A stretch of DNA of 38,172 nt from Streptomyces sp. GKU 895 (GTDB lineage Bacteria > Actinomycetota > Actinomycetes > Streptomycetales > Streptomycetaceae). The stretch's first letter is position 1. Each line of letters begins with the position of its first letter. The stretch is from NCBI GenBank assembly GCA_002027195.1, contig MWJO01000083.1, forward strand, positions 1-38,172. Direction: 5' to 3'. The notes under the pieces were generated by a model. The model was not told the origin of the DNA, did not search any database, and saw only the letters and a program-made list of their open reading frames with translations. Positions 7,510-15,455 of this stretch are shown here, in pieces. Both the position numbers and the translations under genes were made by a program.

Positions 7510-8157
7510 ATGCTCGGTGTCATAGACCTCCCCACCTACCTGGCAGGACTCGTCCTGATCGTCCTGCTGCCCGGTCCCAACTCGCTGTACGTCCTGTCCG
7601 TCGCCGCCCGGCGCGGGGTCCGGGCCGGGTACACCGCGGCGGCCGGGGTGTGGTGCGGGGACACCGTCCTGATGACGCTGTCGGCTGCCGGGGTGGCGTC
7701 CCTGCTCCAGGCCAACGCCGTGCTGTTCGGGATCGTGAAGTACGCGGGCGCCGGGTATCTGACGTGGCTGGCGGTGGGGATGCTGCGGGCCGCGTGGGGG
7801 ATGTGGCGGTCGAGGAAGGAAGCGGCCGTCGAGGAGGCGTCCGAGGGGGCCTCCTATGAGCGGCCTTACCGCCGGGCTCTCGTCATCAGCCTGTTCAACC
7901 CCAAGGCGATCCTGTTCTTCGTCGCCTTCTTCGTGCAGTTCGTCGATCCCGGGTACGCGTATCCGGCGCTGTCCTTCGTGGTGCTGGGGGCGTTCGCGCA
8001 GGCCGCGAGCTTCCTGTACCTCACCGCGCTGATCTTCAGCGGGACACGGCTGGCGGACGCGTTCCGGAGGCGGAAGCGGTTGTCGGCGGGGGCGACGTCG
8101 GCCGCGGGGGCGTTGTTCCTCGGGTTCGCGGTGAAGTTGTCGCTGGCGAGCGCCTGA
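7510..8157 (+). CDS. LysE/RhtB-family amino-acid exporter
   Basis: A 215-aa polytopic membrane protein with the family N-terminal signature (LIVLLPGPNSLYVLSVAARR followed by GVRAGYTAAAGVWCGDTVLM). About six hydrophobic segments are visible, with a conserved FNPKAILFFVAFFVQFVDPG segment in the second half. It resembles leucine-efflux (LeuE-like) members, but substrate cannot be fixed from sequence. ATG 7510 lies 18 bases after the mutase stop without a convincing Shine-Dalgarno (CTCCTTCCC upstream), so it is probably cotranscribed with the mutase. The stop TGA (8155-8157) directly abuts the stop of the convergent monooxygenase, leaving no spacer. Confidence 0.9.
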   Translation: MLGVIDLPTYLAGLVLIVLLPGPNSLYVLSVAARRGVRAGYTAAAGVWCGDTVLMTLSAAGVASLLQANAVLFGIVKYAGAGYLTWLAVGMLRAAWGMWRSRKEAAVEEASEGASYERPYRRALVISLFNPKAILFFVAFFVQFVDPGYAYPALSFVVLGAFAQAASFLYLTALIFSGTRLADAFRRRKRLSAGATSAAGALFLGFAVKLSLASA

Positions 8158-9549
8158 TCAGAGACCGGCCCGTACCCAGTAGTTCTTCAGCCCGGCTGCC
8201 GTCCCGCCCGCCCAGCCGACGTAGCCGTCCGGGCGTACCAGGAAGAGGCCCTCGCCGTACGACGCCTGGCTCGCCCCGTGCACGACCTTGATCGCTTCCG
8301 GCGTCCGCGGAACGTCCACGCCCACCGCCACCAGCGTCCAGTGCGGCCCCCGGAACGCGTCGAACAGCCGTACCTCACCCAGCATCCCGTCAGGGGCGCG
8401 GTCACCCGCCCTCAGCGGGCCCGGCACCTCGCCCGTCTCCTGTGTCAGGGACGAGCCCCGATACCCCAGCCCCAGCTGACGCGTCGCGTCGCCCCGCCGC
8501 GTCTCCCCGCGGTGGACGCTCGTCGTCAGGCCCAGCATCTGGGCGGCGATGGGGCGGCGCTCCTCCTCGTAGGTGTCGAGGAGGGACTCCGGTGCGCTCC
8601 CCGCGAGCACGGCGCCCAGCTTCCAGCCCAGGTTGTAGGCGTCCTGGACGCTGGTGTTGAGGCCCTGGCCGCCGGCCGGTGAGTGGATGTGGGCCGCGTC
8701 CCCGGCGAGGAAGACGCGGCCGGAGCGGAAGCGGTCGGCGAGGGCCTGGCGGGGGCGGAAGTCGGAGGACCAGCGGAGTTCCGTCACGGCGTCCGGGGTG
8801 AGGTGGGAGCGGTCGGCGACCACCTTGCGGACGCCTTCGAGGGAGACGTCCACGGCCGTGCCCTCCGGGAACTGGGCCACCACTTGGAAGTCCTCGGTCC
8901 CGGCCAGCGGGCAGATCGCCAGGAAGCCGTCGCTGTCCCCGCGGGGCGGGAACACGTGCCAGTACTCGCGGTCGAGGCCGGTCAGCCGGACGTCCGCCAC
9001 CAGCATCGGGTTCGGGTCGACGGTCTCGCCGGTCATGGCGATGCCCAGGGCCCGGCGCACCGCGGAGCGGCCGCCGTCGGCGGCGACGACGTACCGGGCG
9101 CGCAGGTCCGGGCCGTCCGCGAAGCGCACGCTCACGCCGTCCTCGTCCTGCGTGAGATCGGTGACCTCGCGGCCGAAGGCGACCTCGCCGCCCAGCTCCG
9201 CCAGCCGCGCCGCGAGGATCTCCTGCGTCCGCCACTGCGGGACCATCCAGGGCTCGTTGTACGGCGAGTCCTCCGTCGCCTCGGCCGGGTCGAACATCTG
9301 GTGCTCGCCGACCCGCTCGCCGTCCTGCCAGATCATCCCGACGGGATAGGTGCCCCCCGCCGCGCGGATCGCGGCCCGCACGCCGAGGTCGTCGAAGACC
9401 TCCATCGTGCGCGGCTGGATGCCCTTGCCCCGCGAGCCGGGGAACAGGGCGTCGGCCTTCTCCACCACCAGCGCGTCCACGCCGCGCCGCGCGAGGTCGA
9501 TACCGAGGGCGAGGCCGGTCGGGCCGGCTCCGACGATCAGAACATCCAT
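8158..9549 (-). CDS. FAD-dependent aromatic monooxygenase
   Basis: A 463-aa flavoprotein hydroxylase of the PheA/TetX-like FAD_binding_3 family. The N-terminal dinucleotide-binding motif is VLIVGAGPTGLALGIDLARR (residues 3-22). A DG motif occurs as VAADGGRSAVRRALG, and the second FAD motif as GRVFLAGDAAHIHSPAGGQG around residues 275-295. The C-terminal thioredoxin-like extension typical of phenol-hydroxylase relatives is seen from about residue 385. ATG 9549 has GGAGAGA six bases upstream. The substrate is unknown; such enzymes hydroxylate phenols, polyketides or antibiotics. It is divergent from a TetR regulator across a 71-base gap holding two identical operators, so it is most likely repressed by that protein and induced by its ligand. 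Confidence 0.92.
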   Translation of the reverse strand: MDVLIVGAGPTGLALGIDLARRGVDALVVEKADALFPGSRGKGIQPRTMEVFDDLGVRAAIRAAGGTYPVGMIWQDGERVGEHQMFDPAEATEDSPYNEPWMVPQWRTQEILAARLAELGGEVAFGREVTDLTQDEDGVSVRFADGPDLRARYVVAADGGRSAVRRALGIAMTGETVDPNPMLVADVRLTGLDREYWHVFPPRGDSDGFLAICPLAGTEDFQVVAQFPEGTAVDVSLEGVRKVVADRSHLTPDAVTELRWSSDFRPRQALADRFRSGRVFLAGDAAHIHSPAGGQGLNTSVQDAYNLGWKLGAVLAGSAPESLLDTYEEERRPIAAQMLGLTTSVHRGETRRGDATRQLGLGYRGSSLTQETGEVPGPLRAGDRAPDGMLGEVRLFDAFRGPHWTLVAVGVDVPRTPEAIKVVHGASQASYGEGLFLVRPDGYVGWAGGTAAGLKNYWVRAGL

Positions 9550-9559
9550 CGCTTCTCTC

Positions 9560-9574
9560 CTTAACGCTGTTAAG
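9560..9574. promoter_or_regulatory. TetR operator copy 1
   Basis: CTTAACGCTGTTAAG is a 15-bp near-perfect dyad (6-bp arms, 3-bp centre). It lies immediately upstream of the monooxygenase Shine-Dalgarno. The identical sequence occurs again at 9597. Confidence 0.85.
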
Positions 9575-9596
9575 TGCCGTCGACGACAAGGCTGCC

Positions 9597-9611
9597 CTTA
9601 ACGCTGTTAAG
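9597..9611. promoter_or_regulatory. TetR operator copy 2
   Basis: A second identical CTTAACGCTGTTAAG, 37 bases (about 3.5 helical turns) from the first. Its right arm supplies the AAGG that serves as ribosome-binding site for the TetR gene, so bound repressor would also cover the translation start region. Autorepression is inferred. Confidence 0.85.
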
Positions 9612-9620
9612 GTGTCAAGC

Positions 9621-10259
9621 GTGAGTACGGAACGCCGCGCGCCCCTCGACCGCAAACGAGTCGCCGAGACCGCCCTGAAGCTCCTGAACGAGCTGGGCCT
9701 GGACGGCCTGACCCTGCGGGCCATCGCCAAGGAACTCGACGTCAAGGCGCCCGCCCTGTACTGGCACTTCAAGGACAAGCAGGCGCTGCTGGACGAGATG
9801 GCGACGGAGATGTACCGGCGGATGATCGCCGGCACCCCGCTGGATCCCGGCGACACCTGGCGGGAGCGGTTGCTGAAGTCCAACCGCGGACTGCGGGCCG
9901 CGCTGCTCGGCTACCGCGACGGCGCCAAGGTCTTCAGCGGCTCACGCTTCACGAGCCTCGTGCACGCGGAGGCGATGGAGGACAACCTGCGCCTGTTCAC
10001 GGCGGCTGGCTTCACCCTCGCCCAGGCGGTCCGCGCGTCCTCGACGACGTACTTCTACACCCTCGGCTTCGTCACCGAGGAACAGGGCATGCAGCCGGGG
10101 GTCGACGTCGAGGAACGAGCACGCCTGATGGCCGACTTCCCGCTGTCGGCGGCGGCGGGCAAGGAGGTCTTCGCGGATTACGACCGGCATTTCGAGGAGG
10201 GCCTGGCTCTGATCATCACCGGGATCGCGGACGCCGCAGAGGGGAGCGGGGCTGTATAG
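9621..10259 (+). CDS. TetR-family transcriptional repressor
   Basis: A 212-aa regulator. The N-terminal helix-turn-helix spans about residues 10-55 (DRKRVAETALKLLNELGLDG, LTLRAIAKELDVKAPALYWH, FKDKQALLDEMA). The C-terminal ligand-binding half resembles TetR_C of the tetracycline-repressor class (ALLGYRDGAKVFSGSRF, SSTTYFYTLGFVTEEQGM). GTG 9621 is chosen with AAGG at 9609-9612; GTG 9612 is also in frame but would overlap the operator and lacks a ribosome site. It is transcribed away from the FAD monooxygenase and very probably controls both genes through the duplicated operator between them. The inducer is probably a substrate or product of the monooxygenase. Confidence 0.93.
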   Translation: MSTERRAPLDRKRVAETALKLLNELGLDGLTLRAIAKELDVKAPALYWHFKDKQALLDEMATEMYRRMIAGTPLDPGDTWRERLLKSNRGLRAALLGYRDGAKVFSGSRFTSLVHAEAMEDNLRLFTAAGFTLAQAVRASSTTYFYTLGFVTEEQGMQPGVDVEERARLMADFPLSAAAGKEVFADYDRHFEEGLALIITGIADAAEGSGAV

Positions 10260-10280
10260 ACGTGCGGCGGATGAACGACG

Positions 10281-11399
10281 TCACCTGGCCTTGGCCAGAG
10301 CCGAACGCAGTTTCGGGGTCAGCGGCTTCTCCACGTACCGGTTCAGCAGCCAGGCCAGCAGCAGCATCGCCGTGACCGTCAGTGCGAAGGTCTCCGCCGA
10401 CGGCAGGCCGAGGCCGATGTGCAGGGCGTGGATCACCACCCAGCCGAGGTGCTCGTGGACCAGGTAGAAGGGGTACGTCAGTGCTCCGGCGACCGTCAGC
10501 CAGCGCCAGTTCGCCCAGTTGAGCCAGCCCAGCGCGATCGCCGCGACCGCGAGGAAGCCGAGCGCGACCACGAGGACGATCCCGCTGGAGGTGCGGTGCG
10601 CGAACGCGTTCGGGTCGCCGGCGTTCCACAGGCCGCGGACCGCGTAGTGCTGGCCGATGAGGAAGCTGACGCCGACGATGCCCCACGCGTACACGTCCCG
10701 CCGGTCGCGGTGGACGAGATAGAGGCCGACACCGCCGATGAAGAACGGGGCGTACTCGGGCATCAGTACGACATCGAGCAGGGGCTGGTGTGCGGCCTGC
10801 GTGATCGCCGCCGCCAGCGTCCAGCCGGCGCAGAACAGGATCACCCGGCGGCGTGAGGCACCCGGCAGGACCACGCACAGGGCGAACAGGGCGTAGAAGC
10901 GGACCTCCGCCCACAGCGTCCAGCACACGCCCAGCACCCGGTCGACGCCGAGCGGCTGCTGGAGCATCGTCAGGTTCACGAGCGCGTCGCTCGGCGACAC
11001 CGTCTTGTACGCCACCACCGGGAGGGCGAAGACGGCGGTGACCAGGACGACCGCCGCCCAGTACGCGGGCAGCAGGCGAGACGCGCGGGACGCGAAGAAC
11101 GACTTCAGCGGCCTGCCCCAGCCGCTCATGCAGATCACGAATCCACTGATCACGAAAAAGACCTGGACGCCGAGACAGCCGTACGAGAAATACTGGTGCA
11201 GCGTCGGGAACTGGTCTTTCGGGGAACTTCCCCAGGCCGTCGTGACATCGCCGCCCCGGCCGCCGTAGTGGTATGCCGCCACCATCAGCGCGGCCACCAG
11301 ACGCAACCCGTCCAGGGCGCGCAGCCGGGTCTCGCGGGGTGCCGTCCGCTCCGGCCGCCGGGGTGTCTCCGTCACCTCGCTGACGGTGATCGTGGTCAC
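10281..11399 (-). CDS. Acyltransferase-3 family membrane protein
   Basis: A 372-aa integral membrane acyltransferase of the acyltransferase_3 (OafA/NodX-like) family. Signatures are RALDGLRLVAALMVAAYHYG near the N-terminus, GVQVFFVISGFVICMSGWGR, the arginine-containing FFASRASRLLPAYWAAVV, and about ten hydrophobic segments ending in RYVEKPLTPKLRSALA. These enzymes O-acylate surface sugars or lipids. GTG 11397-11399 is preferred: GAGGGG lies six bases upstream, and the extension to 11444 has no ribosome site. It sits beside the glycan-synthesis region, transcribed away from the GT29 gene, so a role in acetylating the same polymer is plausible but not shown. Its stop lies 21 bases from the convergent TetR gene. 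Confidence 0.9.
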   Translation of the reverse strand: MTTITVSEVTETPRRPERTAPRETRLRALDGLRLVAALMVAAYHYGGRGGDVTTAWGSSPKDQFPTLHQYFSYGCLGVQVFFVISGFVICMSGWGRPLKSFFASRASRLLPAYWAAVVLVTAVFALPVVAYKTVSPSDALVNLTMLQQPLGVDRVLGVCWTLWAEVRFYALFALCVVLPGASRRRVILFCAGWTLAAAITQAAHQPLLDVVLMPEYAPFFIGGVGLYLVHRDRRDVYAWGIVGVSFLIGQHYAVRGLWNAGDPNAFAHRTSSGIVLVVALGFLAVAAIALGWLNWANWRWLTVAGALTYPFYLVHEHLGWVVIHALHIGLGLPSAETFALTVTAMLLLAWLLNRYVEKPLTPKLRSALAKAR

Positions 11400-11434
11400 G
11401 GATATCCCCTCGACAGCTGTTCCTACGGGTGTAC

Positions 11435-11465
11435 ACAGGGACATTAGTCCGAATCACAGGGATGT
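11435..11465. repeat. Pair of direct repeats between acyltransferase and GT29 genes
   Basis: ACAGGGACAT (11435-11444) and ACAGGGATGT (11456-11465) are direct repeats spaced 21 bases, two helical turns. They lie in the divergent intergenic region and could bind a regulator; there is no further support. Confidence 0.3.
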
Positions 11466-11617
11466 CTTGGACCGCGAGCCAACGATTGGCCGCCCGGTCC
11501 CGGTGAGTTCACCTGGATGTCGTTTTGGCTTCCTAAATTCCCTCGGAATCCCCCCACGCAAGCGGTAAAGCACAAGAACTCGTCTCAGCTTTGGTAAGAA
11601 GACAAAACGGGAGTGCC

Positions 11618-13081
11618 ATGACGACGGTCCAGAAGAGACGTGCACGTGCGCGTGGAGGGGAGCTGGACGACTGCCTGCGCGCCTGCGCGGTGCACAGCGG
11701 AAAGGTCGTCGGCAGCATCGACCGGCGCCGCGTCGAACTCGCCGAGCAGCTCCGCAAGCTGCTCGTCGTGTGGGGCACGACCGCCACGTCCGGAGCCGCG
11801 CCCGCCCCGTCCGGCGGCGCCACCGCCCTGCTCAAGCGGGCCGTCAAGGGCACCGCCGCCCCCGCGAACGGCATCGGCAACGAGCTCCTCGACGCCCTGC
11901 TCGCCGTCGCCAACAAGGCCCTGGAGTGCGGCTACGACGACGAGTTGAACCTCGCCCTCGTCATCTCCGACACCGTCCTCGCCCACCGCAAGAACTCCCG
12001 CGCCGGCTGGCGGCTGCGCGCCCGGCTCCTGGAGACGCTCGGCGAGGAGACCGAGGCCGTCGAGGCGTACGACAAGTACCTCGCCCTCACCGACGACGAC
12101 GGCTTCGGCGTCCGCGCCAAGATCGCCGGACTGCGCGCCGCCGCCGAGACGGAGCGCGCACTGCTCGCGCTGCTGCGGCGGCAGAACCCGCGCGCCGAGG
12201 AGTTCACCCGGCGTGCCGCCACCGACGTGTGGGCCGAGGGCCTCGCCGCCCAGGCCGTAGGAGACTGGACCGAGGCCGAGCCGCGCCTCGTGGGAGCGCT
12301 CCTCACCCTGGCCGCCGAGGACGCCCCGGTCGCCGACCGGCAGGAACTCCTCAGCCAGTACCTGGACCTGCGCATGACGCAGGAGACGGACCTCCCCGCC
12401 CTCACCGAGGCCCTCGCCCTCTACGCCGAGCAGCGCCGCAACCGCATGCGCGGCCCCGTCGCCGACCCCACCATCGGCGGCGTGCAGTGGATCAGCCTCG
12501 GCGAGTTCCGCAACCGCATCGCCGGCAAGTCGATCTGCCTGATCGCCAACTCCGGTCGTGTCGGCGCTAGTTCGATGGGCGCCGAGATCGACGCGTACGA
12601 CATCGTCGTCCGCTTCAACTCGTACAAGATCGATCCCAGGCACACCGGCAGCCGCACCGACATCCACGCCACCATCCACAAGCACGGCTTCAACTGGGAC
12701 CAACGGGTCGACACCCGGCTGGTGTTCGGCGGGATCTCCGGCGACTGGAAGTACTCGCTGCGCAACCGGCTCGTCCCCGGCGCCCAGACCTTCCTCGGCG
12801 ACGAGTCGCTGCGCTGGCCGGTACGCAACATCGGCAAGCTCGGCACCGACGTCTGGTCCGGCATCCCGACCACCGGCTTCAACATGCTCTACCTGCTGGA
12901 CTTCCTGGACGTCAGCCCGACCCTCGACCTGATCGGCTTCGACTTCTACGAGAGCGGCGCCTACCGCGTCCAGGAGGCCATGAAGCTCGCGATCACGTCC
13001 GTGCACGAATACACCAGCGAGAAGGCATGGGTCATGCAGCGGGCCCAGAGCGTGACCTACATGAGGATCTCCCTGCGATGA
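11618..13081 (+). CDS. GT29 sialyltransferase-type glycosyltransferase with helical N-terminal region
   Basis: A 487-aa protein. The C-terminal half carries the sialylmotifs of GT29: an L-like motif at about residues 303-335 (KSICLIANSGRVGASSMGAE, IDAYDIVVRFNSYKID), an S-like motif at about 414-440 (GIPTTGFNMLYLLDFLD, then LIGFDFYESGAYR) and a VS-like H-x4-E (HEYTSE) near residue 463. The first ~290 residues are alpha-helical and TPR-like (LAVANKALECGYDDELNLAL, AVEAYDKYLALTDDDGFGVR) and may mediate assembly. Predicted to transfer a CMP-activated nonulosonic acid, such as Kdn, onto the growing cell-wall glycan. ATG 11618 has a GGGAG just upstream. The stop overlaps the next ATG by four bases (ATGA), so the two genes are translationally coupled. 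No signal peptide, so it acts in the cytoplasm. Confidence 0.85.
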   Translation: MTTVQKRRARARGGELDDCLRACAVHSGKVVGSIDRRRVELAEQLRKLLVVWGTTATSGAAPAPSGGATALLKRAVKGTAAPANGIGNELLDALLAVANKALECGYDDELNLALVISDTVLAHRKNSRAGWRLRARLLETLGEETEAVEAYDKYLALTDDDGFGVRAKIAGLRAAAETERALLALLRRQNPRAEEFTRRAATDVWAEGLAAQAVGDWTEAEPRLVGALLTLAAEDAPVADRQELLSQYLDLRMTQETDLPALTEALALYAEQRRNRMRGPVADPTIGGVQWISLGEFRNRIAGKSICLIANSGRVGASSMGAEIDAYDIVVRFNSYKIDPRHTGSRTDIHATIHKHGFNWDQRVDTRLVFGGISGDWKYSLRNRLVPGAQTFLGDESLRWPVRNIGKLGTDVWSGIPTTGFNMLYLLDFLDVSPTLDLIGFDFYESGAYRVQEAMKLAITSVHEYTSEKAWVMQRAQSVTYMRISLR

Positions 13082-15396
13082 CCACGAACACCCTGACCGC
13101 GGCGCCCGTCACCGACGCGGCGGCCCTCACCGGCAAGCGCCGCATCGCCTTCGCGTCGTACGTCGACGAGAACTACCTGCCCGGCTTCCTGACCCTGCTC
13201 AGGAGCCTCGCGCTGTCCAACCCGAGCGTGTGCGAGGACTTCGTCGTCCTCTACGACGACCTGCGCCCCGGCTCGATAGCCAGGATCCGCGCCCTGCACC
13301 CGCGGATCGTCCTCAGGCGCGTCAACGACACGCACTACGACGCGTACAAGAAGGGCGACCAGGACAACTACCTGGTCCGCAAGGCCTACTTCATCCTCGA
13401 CGTGTTCCGCATCCGGGAGTACGACACCGTCATCACCCTCGACACCGACATGGTGGTGCTGGGTGATCTGCGCGAACTCCTCGAGCTGCGCGAGGGATTG
13501 GCGGCCGTCCCGCAGTTCTTCTACGGGCAACACAAGCTCAACTCGGGGCTCCTGGTCATCCAGCGCGAGTACCTGAGCGACGAGTTCTGCGCGAAGCTCG
13601 ACAAGTGCGGGCGCTCCGGCGACTACGAGCTCGACAAGCACGACCAGGGCATCCTCAACGCCGTCCTCGACGGCGACTTCATTCGCCTCGACCCGCGCTA
13701 CAACTTCGTCAAGCGGCGGCTCTCCGGTGACCTGCCCGTCCCCGACGACACCGCGATCCTGCACTTCACCGGCCGCCACAAGCCGTGGCAGGGCGGCGAG
13801 GCCGGGTACAGCCAGGCCGAGGAGAAGTGGCGCGCGTACGAGCTGTCCGACGCCGACTTCCAGGCGGCCTACCTGGACTCCAGCGGCGGCCTCCACCACG
13901 ACCTGGTCGTCCACTTCGGCACCCCGCACGTCCGGCGCACCGGCGACACCGAGGTGGCCCGCAAGGTCGCCGCCGCGCACATCGCGAACGGCGACTACCA
14001 GGACGCCGTCGACGTCCTCGAGAGCGTCCGCATCCCGCTGGACGAGGCCTGGCCGCACGAGGTCCTCGGGCACGCCCTGATGAGCGTCTCCCGCTACGAG
14101 GAGGCCAAGGCTCAGCTGCTGCTGGCCACCGCCGCCCCCAACCGGGCCGCCACCGCCTACGCCCGGCTCGCGCAGATGGCGTGGGTGCACGGCGACAACA
14201 CCGAGGCGCTGCGGTACGCCACCGCCGGCATCACCGTCGACCCTACCCACCGGCCGAGCCGCCTGTGGGCCCAGCGGGCCGCCGCCGTGCCGTCGCAGGA
14301 GCGGGGCAGCGCCGAGGACCAGCTCGCCCACGTCGCCTTCTACATGGACCGGCAGGGCAACGCGGGCGACAAGCTCCTCCCGGAGACCGTCCGCCTCGCC
14401 TTCGCCCCCGACACCACGTCCCGCCGCTGGCACTCCGTCCACGCCCACCGCCTGTTCGACGATGCGGCGCTGGAGCGCGTCAACGCCCGCCGGGGCCTGG
14501 TCATCGGCGGCGGAGGGCTCTTCATCCCGGACACCATGCCCAACGGCAACAGCGCCTGGCAGTGGAACGTCCCGGACGCGCTGCTGAACCGCATCGACGT
14601 CCCCATCGCGGTCTTCGCCGTCGGCTTCAACGCCTTCGACGGCCAGTCCTACCGGGCCAACCGCTTCCGCGAGTCACTGCTCCAACTGGTCGAGCGCTCC
14701 GCCTTCTTCGGCCTGCGCAACCACGGCTCGATCGAGAAGGTCCGGGCCATGCTGCCCGCGCACCTGCACGACAAGGTCCGCTTCCAGCCCTGCCCCACCA
14801 CCGTCATGCGCCAGCTGGTGGCGGGCTGGCAGGACCCGGCCGAGCGGGACGACACGATCCTGATCAACGCCGCGTACGACCGCGCGGGCCTCCGCTTCGG
14901 CCACGACTACGCCTATTTCCTCGCCCAAATGGCCCAGGCCGTGCGGGACTTGGGGGAGCTGGGCACGGTGAAGTGCGTGGCGCACTCCCTCGACGACGAG
15001 AAGATCGCCTTCGACCTGCGCCGCGAGCACGGCATCTCGCTGCCCGTCATCCCGATGTACGACTTCGAGAACGACGAGATCCGCGACCTGTACGCGCGCA
15101 CCAAGCTGGTCATCGGCATGCGCGGCCACGCCGGCATGATCCCGTTCGGTGTCGGCACGCCGATCATCAGCCTGATCTCGCACCCGAAGATGGCGTACTT
15201 CCTGCGTGACATCGAGCGCCCGGAGTGGGGCGTCTCGGTCCACGACCGCCACCTCGCCGCGAGGCTCGTGGAACGTGCGAAGGACCTCCTCGCCGACCAC
15301 GCCAAGACGGTCGCCGACGTCCACGGCCGCCAGCAGGAGCTGTGGAAGGTCACCGAGGCGAACGCGGCCGACCTGCGGGTGATCCTGGGCTCGTGA
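13078..15396 (+). CDS. Fusion of GT8-like glycosyltransferase and polysaccharide pyruvyl transferase
   Basis: A 772-aa multidomain protein. Residues about 20-260 form a GT8-like domain: nucleotide-sugar donor part RRIAFASYVDENYLPGFLTL, metal-binding DTD at 122-124 (TLDTDMVVLGDL), and the late HFTGRHKPWQ motif. Residues about 300-410 are TPR-like helices (YQDAVDVLESVRIPLDEAWP, RYEEAKAQLLLATAA). Residues about 430-740 match the polysaccharide pyruvyl transferase family (GLVIGGGGLFIPDTMPNG; IAVFAVGFNAFDG; LVIGMRGHAGMIPFGVGTPI). Thus one protein may add a hexose and also attach a pyruvyl ketal or related group. Start ATG 13078 overlaps the GT29 stop (ATGA). It acts in the cytoplasm; acceptor and donor identities are not known. 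Both genes end at a bidirectional terminator. Confidence 0.87.
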   Translation: MTTNTLTAAPVTDAAALTGKRRIAFASYVDENYLPGFLTLLRSLALSNPSVCEDFVVLYDDLRPGSIARIRALHPRIVLRRVNDTHYDAYKKGDQDNYLVRKAYFILDVFRIREYDTVITLDTDMVVLGDLRELLELREGLAAVPQFFYGQHKLNSGLLVIQREYLSDEFCAKLDKCGRSGDYELDKHDQGILNAVLDGDFIRLDPRYNFVKRRLSGDLPVPDDTAILHFTGRHKPWQGGEAGYSQAEEKWRAYELSDADFQAAYLDSSGGLHHDLVVHFGTPHVRRTGDTEVARKVAAAHIANGDYQDAVDVLESVRIPLDEAWPHEVLGHALMSVSRYEEAKAQLLLATAAPNRAATAYARLAQMAWVHGDNTEALRYATAGITVDPTHRPSRLWAQRAAAVPSQERGSAEDQLAHVAFYMDRQGNAGDKLLPETVRLAFAPDTTSRRWHSVHAHRLFDDAALERVNARRGLVIGGGGLFIPDTMPNGNSAWQWNVPDALLNRIDVPIAVFAVGFNAFDGQSYRANRFRESLLQLVERSAFFGLRNHGSIEKVRAMLPAHLHDKVRFQPCPTTVMRQLVAGWQDPAERDDTILINAAYDRAGLRFGHDYAYFLAQMAQAVRDLGELGTVKCVAHSLDDEKIAFDLRREHGISLPVIPMYDFENDEIRDLYARTKLVIGMRGHAGMIPFGVGTPIISLISHPKMAYFLRDIERPEWGVSVHDRHLAARLVERAKDLLADHAKTVADVHGRQQELWKVTEANAADLRVILGS

Positions 15397-15417
15397 CCCG
15401 GGGGAGCTGAGAGACCA

Positions 15418-15443
15418 CGGGCCCCCACGGCACAGGGGGCCCG
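15418..15443. terminator. Bidirectional hairpin terminator
   Basis: CGGGCCCCC (15418-15426) and GGGGGCCCG (15435-15443) form a perfect 9-bp stem with an 8-base loop, between the convergent pyruvyltransferase fusion and methyltransferase-like genes. Confidence 0.7.
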
Positions 15444-15455
15444 CACCTCTGCTCG

